Below, in pieces: positions 1 to 5,192 of a DNA stretch of 5,192 nucleotides. This DNA comes from an uncultured Nitrospinaceae bacterium (GTDB lineage: Bacteria; Nitrospinota; Nitrospinia; Nitrospinales; VA-1): assembly GCA_905182935.1 (NCBI GenBank), contig CAJJDL010000082.1, positions 1-5,192 on the forward strand, read 5' to 3'. Under the pieces are notes generated by a model. It saw only the letters and a list, made by a program, of their open reading frames with translations. It searched no databases and was not told the DNA's origin. Position numbers and translations under genes: made by a program. Position 1 is the stretch's first letter. Every line of letters begins with the position of its first letter.

Positions 1-1434
1 ATTCAGGATATGGGAGCAGCTGGATTGACTTGTTCCACCTTTGAGATGGCCGGTCGTGCTGGAACAGGAATTGATCTTGATCTCTCCAAGGTACCTAAGC
101 GAGAAGAGGGGATGACTCCCTACGAAATACTACTGTCAGAATCTCAAGAACGAATGCTTGTGGTCGTAAAAAAAGGTATGGAGAAAAAAGCTTTATCTTT
201 ATTTGATAAATGGGACCTTGACGCAGCAGTTGTTGGAGAAGTGACAGATAAACCGATAGTTCGTATTTTTGATAATGAAAGGGAAGTGGTTAATTTGCCA
301 GTTGAGTTAGTCGTTGATGGCGCACTAGATTTAAAACGCCCAATTAAAAAACCGGAATATCTAAAAAATCTTGACCACGTTGATCTTGCTTTTGTTTCAG
401 AGTTGGTTCGCGGGGATGACATTTTGGAGAAGCTTCTTTTATCGCCGAATATCACAAGTAAACATTGGGTCTATGAACAGTATGATCATATGGTAAGACT
501 AAATACTTTAGGCTTACCGGGTTCTGATGCGGCTGTCCTGAGAGTAAAAGGTTCAAAAAAAGCTTTGGCGATGTCGGTTGATTGCAATAGTAGATATTGT
601 TACCTCAGCCCTTTTGTCGGCGCTCAAATAGCAGTTGCGGAGTGTGTTCGCAACATCGCATGTTCCGGTGGTGAGCCAATTGGGTTATCGAATTGCCTTA
701 ACTTTGGGAATCCAGAAAACCCAGAAATCATGTGGCAGTTTGAACAAGCAGTTTCAGGAATGGGAGAGGCTTGCAGGTTTTTTGACATTCCTGTGGTCAG
801 TGGGAATGTCAGTCTTTATAATGAAACTTTGGGTCAAGCAATATATCCTACCCCTACCGTGGTTGTAGTCGGGTTACTAAAAGATCGTTTGCATCATACT
901 ACTCAATGGTTTAAAGAAGATGAAGATTTGATAGGTTTAATCGGTCTCACTATGGAAGAATTTGGGGGGAGTGAATATTTGAATATTGTATGTGACCGAG
1001 TAGAAGGGCTTCCACCACAATTGGATCTTAATACTGCAAAGTCAGTAAACGAACTGTGCTTGGAATTTATTCAAAATGGGCTTTTAAACTCTGCGCATGA
1101 TTGTTCAGAAGGTGGTTTGGCAGTAGCGTTGGCAGAGTCGTGCCTCAGTCACCCGCACTCTCCAAAGGGAGCAGTGCTAAATGTTGATTCCACGCTTAGG
1201 AACGATGCGTATCTTTTTGGTGAGTCACAATCACGTATTTTAGTTTCTTTTTCAGCGAAGAATAGGCTGGCAATGGAAACAAAGGCAAAAATCATGGGGG
1301 TACCTTTTTTGGTTATGGGAAAGGTGGGAGGCGACTCTCTGGTTGTAAACATTAATGGAAAAGAGTTCATTAATGGAGATATCTCTAATTTGAAAAAACT
1401 TTGGCTTGGAGCTTTGGAAACTTATGTCCGATAA
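1..1434 (+). CDS. purL: Phosphoribosylformylglycinamidine synthase subunit PurL, C-terminal 477 residues (5' end outside the window)
   Basis: PurL is the ATP-dependent catalytic subunit of FGAM synthase, the fourth step of de novo purine synthesis (FGAR + glutamine + ATP to FGAM). In this small form, ammonia is supplied by a separate PurQ glutaminase with PurS as bridge. The frame is open from base 1 and begins IQDMGAAGLTCSTFEMA, which by recall corresponds to about residue 270 of the roughly 740-residue Bacillus subtilis PurL, so the ATG at 10 is internal. Next come the family stretch MTPYEILLSESQERML, the linker with KHWVYEQYDHMVR, and the second AIRS-like half: GSDAAVLRVKG (from residue 174), MSVDCNSRYCYL, NLNFGNPENPEIMWQ-like text, SGNVSLYNET and AIYPTPTVVVVGL. 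The C-terminal AIRS_C domain has GGSEYL, SAHDCSEGGLAVALAES and FGESQSRILVS. I see no frameshift. The stop is at 1432-1434, inside the start of purF. No glutaminase domain is fused at the C-terminus, which supports the PurQ/PurS-dependent type; those partner genes are not in the window. Confidence 0.97.
   Translation: MQDMGAAGLTCSTFEMAGRAGTGIDLDLSKVPKREEGMTPYEILLSESQERMLVVVKKGMEKKALSLFDKWDLDAAVVGEVTDKPIVRIFDNEREVVNLPVELVVDGALDLKRPIKKPEYLKNLDHVDLAFVSELVRGDDILEKLLLSPNITSKHWVYEQYDHMVRLNTLGLPGSDAAVLRVKGSKKALAMSVDCNSRYCYLSPFVGAQIAVAECVRNIACSGGEPIGLSNCLNFGNPENPEIMWQFEQAVSGMGEACRFFDIPVVSGNVSLYNETLGQAIYPTPTVVVVGLLKDRLHHTTQWFKEDEDLIGLIGLTMEEFGGSEYLNIVCDRVEGLPPQLDLNTAKSVNELCLEFIQNGLLNSAHDCSEGGLAVALAESCLSHPHSPKGAVLNVDSTLRNDAYLFGESQSRILVSFSAKNRLAMETKAKIMGVPFLVMGKVGGDSLVVNINGKEFINGDISNLKKLWLGALETYVR
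1408..1423 (+). promoter_or_regulatory. Weak ribosome binding site region of purF, inside purL
   Basis: Two imperfect Shine-Dalgarno-like runs precede ATG 1424: GGAG at 1408-1411 (12 bases away, rather far) and GGA at 1416-1418 (5 bases away, rather close). Neither is strong. With the start codon lying inside the purL reading frame, initiation probably relies partly on ribosomes finishing purL. The placement is inference. Confidence 0.3.
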
Positions 1435-2824
1435 GTTTCATGATGAATGCGGGGTGGTTGGTGTTTACGATCATCCAGATGCCGCTAACCTGGTTTACCT
1501 AGGACTTTATGCTTTACAGCATCGGGGTCAGGAAAGTGCCGGTATAGTTGCATCCAATAATGGCAAAATGCACCTTGAAGTGGGAATGGGTTTGGTTGCA
1601 GATGTTTTTAGCGATACGCGTCTTAAAAAACTCCCTGGAAATCTTGCGATAGGTCATAACAGATACTCAACTACAGGGATGAGTAAGATAAAAAATGCTC
1701 AACCTTGTCTCATTGAGTATGCGGGTGGAACCATGGCTTTGGGGCACAATGGGAATTTAGTCAATGCTACAGAAATTCGGAAGGAATTAGGGGCGTCAGG
1801 AGCAATCTTTCAATCTACGAATGATAGTGAAGTCATTGTGCATCTAATGGCGCTATCGAAGTGTAATTCATTTGTTGATCGTGCAGTGGCAGCACTTTCA
1901 CAGGTAAAAGGGGCCTACTCAATTGTACTGATGAGCGAGAATGAGCTTATTGCTGCGCGTGACCCACAGGGGTTTCGTCCCCTATGTTTAGGGAAACTTG
2001 ATGGTGCTTATATTGTAGCTTCTGAATCGTGTGTAATGGACTTAGTGGAAGCAGAGTTTATTCGCGAGTTAGAGCCAGGTGAAGTGATTTTAATTAACCA
2101 AGATGGGGTGAAGTCGTTTTTTCCTTTCCCTAAGGCTCCTATCAAACAATGTGTTTTTGAGCATGTCTACTTTTCAAGACCAGATAGCTTCTTATTTGGT
2201 AAGTCGGTTTACTCTGTGCGTAAACTAATGGGGCATGTTTTAGCTAAAGAAAAGCCAGTTGATGCAGATGTGATAGTTCCTGTTCCCGACTCGGGAGTAA
2301 TTTCTGCTATGGGTTACTCGGAAGAATCAAAAATTCCTTTTCAAATGGGATTAATACGAAACCATTATGTTGGCAGAACTTTTATTGAACCTCAATCGCA
2401 GATTCGGAATTTTGGTGTGAAGATTAAGTTGAATGCTGTGAAACATATCATAAAAGGTAAGCGGGTCATTATCATTGATGACTCGATTGTGCGAGGAACA
2501 ACAAGTAAAAAAATTGTTAAGATGTTGCGCGATGTTGGTGCGAAAGAAGTCCATGTTCGAGTCAGTTCGCCACCGACTAGGCATTCATGTTTCTATGGGA
2601 TAGACACACCTAATCCAGGAGAGTTAATAGCTTCTAATATGGATGTTGAACAGACGCGCAAGTACCTCGGTGCAGATTCGCTGTATTATATAACGTTAGA
2701 AAAAATGCTTGAGATCTTTGGTGAGCAGAAAGGTAACTTTTGCGCTGCCTGCTTTGATGGAAACTACCCGGTCGATGTAACTAATTCAGATGGTCGCACT
2801 AAACAGTTGGGACTATTCCAATAG
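1424..2824 (+). CDS. purF: Amidophosphoribosyltransferase (glutamine PRPP amidotransferase), [4Fe-4S] type
   Basis: PurF catalyses the first committed step of purine synthesis: PRPP + glutamine + water to 5-phosphoribosylamine + glutamate + PPi, in the cytoplasm. The 466-residue length is normal for the Bacillus-type enzyme. The N-terminal Ntn glutaminase domain has Cys9 as the nucleophile exposed after removal of an eight-residue propeptide (MSDKFHDE before CGVVGVYD). It also shows HRGQESAG (33-40), GHNRYSTTG (77-85), GHNGN (107-111), STNDSE (131-136) and RDPQGFRPL (from 179). The phosphoribosyltransferase domain has VPVPDSG (285-291) and the PRPP loop IIIDDSIVRGTTSKK (349-363). Cys243 (CVFE), Cys389 (SCFYG), Cys440 and Cys443 (CAAC) match the four ligands of the [4Fe-4S] cluster, which in B. 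subtilis makes the enzyme oxygen-sensitive. I chose ATG 1424 over the in-frame TTG at 1406 because it gives the usual short propeptide. The gene overlaps purL by 11 bases, so the two are probably cotranscribed and translationally coupled. Inhibition by AMP/GMP is a family property and is not shown by the sequence. Confidence 0.97.
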   Translation: MSDKFHDECGVVGVYDHPDAANLVYLGLYALQHRGQESAGIVASNNGKMHLEVGMGLVADVFSDTRLKKLPGNLAIGHNRYSTTGMSKIKNAQPCLIEYAGGTMALGHNGNLVNATEIRKELGASGAIFQSTNDSEVIVHLMALSKCNSFVDRAVAALSQVKGAYSIVLMSENELIAARDPQGFRPLCLGKLDGAYIVASESCVMDLVEAEFIRELEPGEVILINQDGVKSFFPFPKAPIKQCVFEHVYFSRPDSFLFGKSVYSVRKLMGHVLAKEKPVDADVIVPVPDSGVISAMGYSEESKIPFQMGLIRNHYVGRTFIEPQSQIRNFGVKIKLNAVKHIIKGKRVIIIDDSIVRGTTSKKIVKMLRDVGAKEVHVRVSSPPTRHSCFYGIDTPNPGELIASNMDVEQTRKYLGADSLYYITLEKMLEIFGEQKGNFCAACFDGNYPVDVTNSDGRTKQLGLFQ

Positions 2825-2831
2825 TTTTTTT
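2812..2831 (+). terminator. Possible intrinsic terminator overlapping the purF stop codon
   Basis: The inverted repeat ACTAT-TCCA-ATAGT (2812-2816 and 2821-2825) gives a 5-bp stem that includes the purF TAG. It is followed at once by six Ts (2826-2831; the run is seven Ts counting 2825, which pairs in the stem). An alternative pairing, TTGGG (2807-2811) with TCCAA (2817-2821) including one G-U pair, also precedes the T-run. The hairpin-plus-T-run geometry and position fit rho-independent termination after purF, but the stem is short and AT-rich, so the call is tentative. Confidence 0.4.
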
Positions 2832-2838
2832 ACTCACG

Positions 2839-2872
2839 TTAAATATAAAAATTTTGCGCAGTTATATTTTAA
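2839..2872. terminator. AT-rich hairpin in the convergent intergenic gap, possible bidirectional terminator
   Basis: AAATATAA (2841-2848) is an exact inverted match to TTATATTT (2862-2869), with a 13-base loop containing the palindrome TGCGCA (2855-2860). One bulged T at 2870 would allow two more pairs (2839-2840 with 2871-2872). It lies between two converging genes, where a shared terminator is expected, and it is the only visible candidate for ending the - strand gene. It has no GC-rich stem base and no clean T-run after it on either strand, so it may be chance in very AT-rich sequence. Confidence 0.25.
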
Positions 2873-2897
2873 TACCTTTAGTTACCTATCTAGTAAT

Positions 2898-5192
2898 TTA
2901 ATCCATAGCAACTGCTGAATCCAAAGCCTTGCCTAAGGCTTTCAAGTCTTCTTTATGGTTGGATAACTTCTGGTTCATTTCTTCTTGTCGTTTCATGACT
3001 CGTTCAAACATACTTTTGATAGTTTGATAGTCAGTTTGCTTCAGTTGCATATTACTCTTTGACTCGACAGGTTTTGTTTGTTTTCTTTTTACACTTCCTT
3101 TGGTTGTAGCGATGTTTTGAATGGCATCTTCTCCAAATATCTTGGCAAGAGCCTCCTCGAGGGTTCGTTCCATAGCTATGGTGTCTTCATAGCCCACAAT
3201 GACTCGCTTAAGTTCAGGGATTTTCCCAGCATCAGCTTTGAGGTACAATGGTCTGACGTAGATCAAAGATTCTTCAATAGGTATAACCAGCATAGTCCCT
3301 TGAATAACTTTTGAACCTCTCTGATCCCATAAGGAGATTTGTCTCGAAACGTCTGCATCTTGATTAATTCGTGCGACTATTTGATTCGGGCCGTAAATCA
3401 GTTTTTGTTTAGGAAATGTGTAAGCAATCAATTTTCCATAGTTTTCTCCATCACTTTGAGCCACCATCCATGCTGAGAGGTTGCTTTTACCACTTGGTGT
3501 GAAAGGTAGCATCAGAATATATTCTTCTGTTTTGTTCCTCGGAAGTTTCATGATGGTGTAATAAGGTTCCATCATTTTATTGTCTATTTGTGGTATTTCC
3601 CATTGGTCTTCTTTGTTATAAAATGCTTGGGGTTTATTCATGTGATAAGTCGCATAGATAAATGCTTGAATTGTAAACAGGTCTGATGGATATCGAATAT
3701 GACTTCTTAAATCCTCAGACATTTCACTCAACTCTTTAAACATTTCAGGGAATACATTCTTCCATGTGCGAATAATAGGATCATTGGGGTCAGCAACAAA
3801 GAAATCCATAGATCCTTCGTAAGCATCTATCACAATCTTTACGGAGTTTCTTACGTAATTACCAAACTGTGGAATTGTTTCTGAATAGGGAAATACTTCG
3901 CTTACAGTATAGGCGTCATAAATCCATTTCATTCTTCCCTCTGTTACAACAAGATAAGGGTCGCTGTCCAGTCGCAAGAATGGGGCGACCTTTAGAACTC
4001 GTTCTGTGATATTTCGATACATCAATACTCGACTTTCATTATTAATGTCATCAGAAAAGAGAACTTTGAAAGTTTTAAAACGTGCTGCTAAAAGCGCTTT
4101 TCTCATAAAAGAATTAACTTGAAAACCGCCACTTCCTTCGTAGTTTTTGTATACGTTTTTTTCTCCTTCTGGGTAATCGAACTCTTTTGTTCCCGTATTT
4201 ACAAAAACATGATCGTTAGAAAGCTCGCCAAAATATATTTCGGGTTGTTCGATTTTAAGGTCTACACTTGAGCGAGGTGGAATATCCTTTACAAAAAGTA
4301 CAGGCAAACCTTCAGGGGTTATTTGGTTTACCGGACTGAGAGATACTCCATAACCATGGGTAAAGGTGAGGTGCTCGTTGATCCAAGTTCGATTAGGTAA
4401 ATTTTCAGATTTTAATTCACGAGCTGAAAGTAAAGTCTGACGATATTTCCCATCAATTGTGTAACGGTCATTATCGACCGAATTGAATTGGTAATAAGTT
4501 CTTATTTCTTGGATTTGGCCTAGCGTATCGAGTAGTGGCTCTTCGTCCCAAAGACGGATATTTTCTATCGTCAGGCTATTAGCTCGAATAGAGGCAGCAT
4601 TTAACGACTCTGCTCCTGTTAGTTTTTTAGATTCAGTTGTGTTTAGTCCATAACCCAAGAGTGTTCCAGAAATGCTATGTTCTATAAAAGGTGTTTCTTT
4701 AATGAGTTCGTTTGGATTAACCACTAAATTTTGTAGAATCTTTGGATAAAAACTACCTGCAAAATAAATTAAACCTATTCCAGTTAGAGCAAGTGTGATT
4801 TTTTTTAATCCGCGTCCAGTTGCAATAAAGAAACTAAGCCCAGCTCCGATGATAGATAAAATTGACATTGTATTGAGTATTGGTAGCTGACCATGAAAAT
4901 CAGCAAAGCCGATGCCTGTTAGCACGCCATTTCCACCTACAAGTAACTCGTATCGCTGTAGATGAAATTCTAGGGCCATAAGAATAAGAAAATAAAAAGC
5001 CAAAAATGATAATGGTCGTCGAGCTTCTACTTCCACTTTAACTCCATTAGGTCCAATGGAAATAAACTGTTTCATAAATACTATGATTCCTGTTCCAAGG
5101 CCGAGAACAACAAGAATTTCCCATAGTATTGATTTTCCAAGGTTAAGCAGCGGCAGTGTGAAAAGGTAAAAGGAATAATCATTTCCAAAAAT
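2898..5192 (-). CDS. UPF0182 (COG1615) family integral membrane protein, C-terminal 764 residues (5' end outside the window)
   Basis: This is a large conserved membrane protein of unknown function. The frame stays open to the window edge: upstream of the ATG at 5073-5075 it reads NDYSFYLFTLPLLNLGKSIL and on, a family-typical stretch, so that Met is internal and the true start lies past 5192. Counting from the edge, hydrophobic segments lie near residues 21-40, 60-77, 105-124 and 132-149. The family normally has about seven N-terminal membrane spans and 850-950 residues, so about three spans are missing here. After these comes NLVVNPNELIKETPFIEHSI, then a large soluble, probably extracytoplasmic, region with family signatures: THGYGVSLSPVNQITPEGLP, FVKDIPP, VAPFLRLDSDPYLVV, HIRYPSDLFTIQAFIYATYHM, MLPFTPSGKSNLSAWM, SDGENYGKL, FPKQKLIYGPNQI, LWDQRGSKVIQG, VIPIEESLIYV and LPELKRVIVGY. 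The tail is a basic linker (SVKRKQTK) followed by a heptad-like, probably coiled-coil segment over about the last 45 residues. There is no recognisable enzymatic motif. It converges on purF with a 73-base gap and shows no functional tie to it. The family assignment is firm; topology and role are inferred. Confidence 0.93.
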   Translation of the reverse strand: MFGNDYSFYLFTLPLLNLGKSILWEILVVLGLGTGIIVFMKQFISIGPNGVKVEVEARRPLSFLAFYFLILMALEFHLQRYELLVGGNGVLTGIGFADFHGQLPILNTMSILSIIGAGLSFFIATGRGLKKITLALTGIGLIYFAGSFYPKILQNLVVNPNELIKETPFIEHSISGTLLGYGLNTTESKKLTGAESLNAASIRANSLTIENIRLWDEEPLLDTLGQIQEIRTYYQFNSVDNDRYTIDGKYRQTLLSARELKSENLPNRTWINEHLTFTHGYGVSLSPVNQITPEGLPVLFVKDIPPRSSVDLKIEQPEIYFGELSNDHVFVNTGTKEFDYPEGEKNVYKNYEGSGGFQVNSFMRKALLAARFKTFKVLFSDDINNESRVLMYRNITERVLKVAPFLRLDSDPYLVVTEGRMKWIYDAYTVSEVFPYSETIPQFGNYVRNSVKIVIDAYEGSMDFFVADPNDPIIRTWKNVFPEMFKELSEMSEDLRSHIRYPSDLFTIQAFIYATYHMNKPQAFYNKEDQWEIPQIDNKMMEPYYTIMKLPRNKTEEYILMLPFTPSGKSNLSAWMVAQSDGENYGKLIAYTFPKQKLIYGPNQIVARINQDADVSRQISLWDQRGSKVIQGTMLVIPIEESLIYVRPLYLKADAGKIPELKRVIVGYEDTIAMERTLEEALAKIFGEDAIQNIATTKGSVKRKQTKPVESKSNMQLKQTDYQTIKSMFERVMKRQEEMNQKLSNHKEDLKALGKALDSAVAMD

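Noticed and set aside
144..455. Open frame of 103 codons on the - strand inside purL
   Set aside because: It lies fully antisense to strongly conserved PurL sequence, is rich in Ser/Thr/Arg as reverse frames of such genes often are, and matches no family I recognise.
635..868. Open frame of 77 codons on the + strand inside purL in another frame
   Set aside because: It is out of frame with the best-conserved part of PurL and has no recognisable product.
1149..1370. Open frame of 73 codons on the - strand inside purL
   Set aside because: Antisense to conserved PurL C-terminal sequence, with no family resemblance or convincing ribosome binding site.
2351..2584. Open frame of 77 codons on the - strand inside purF
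   Set aside because: Antisense to the PRPP-binding region of purF, whose conservation fully explains the sequence.
2825..2897. Possible small RNA or small gene in the gap between purF and the UPF0182 gene
   Set aside because: The gap is only 73 bases, very AT-rich, with no open frame of useful length, no promoter pair and no strong structure beyond the terminator-like hairpins.
3014..3030. Tandem TTTGATAG direct repeat
   Set aside because: Only two copies of eight bases within coding sequence; no array or flanking structure, so chance is likely.
3078..3314. Open frame of 78 codons on the + strand inside the UPF0182 gene
   Set aside because: It is the reverse of conserved UPF0182 coding sequence and has no recognisable product.
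1..5192. Possible novel defence, mobile or regulatory system
   Set aside because: All long reading frames belong to recognised families with intact conserved motifs, and there are no repeats, integrase or transposase genes, or composition breaks that I can see.

Overview
The window holds the ends of two larger genes and one complete gene. On the + strand are the last two thirds of purL (formylglycinamidine ribonucleotide synthase, small Bacillus-type subunit) and the whole of purF (PRPP amidotransferase, [4Fe-4S] type with a short cleaved propeptide). On the - strand, converging on purF, is most of a large membrane protein of the UPF0182/COG1615 family, whose 5' end lies beyond the right edge. 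No mobile element, CRISPR array, RNA gene or riboswitch is visible.

Organism: a bacterium of fairly low GC by eye. The stand-alone PurL of the PurS/PurQ-dependent type, the PurF with four cluster cysteines and propeptide, and the UPF0182 protein are all of the kind found in Firmicutes, cyanobacteria, Chloroflexi and related lineages, not the long fused PurL and cluster-free PurF of E. coli. The sequence alone does not let me name a genus or phylum with confidence.

Layout: 1-1434 purL 3' part; 1424-2824 purF, overlapping purL by 11 bases; 2825-2897 a 73-base convergent intergenic stretch, very AT-rich, with a T-run and weak hairpins that probably end both transcripts; 2898-5192 the UPF0182 gene on the - strand.

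PurF makes phosphoribosylamine, the first committed step of de novo purine synthesis, and PurL carries out the fourth step, so the overlapping pair is an ordinary purine operon segment. It ends after purF instead of running on into purM as in Bacillus. The UPF0182 gene shows no functional link to purine synthesis and is simply the convergent neighbour. I do not see a new biological system here. The main open question is the unknown role of the UPF0182 membrane protein.
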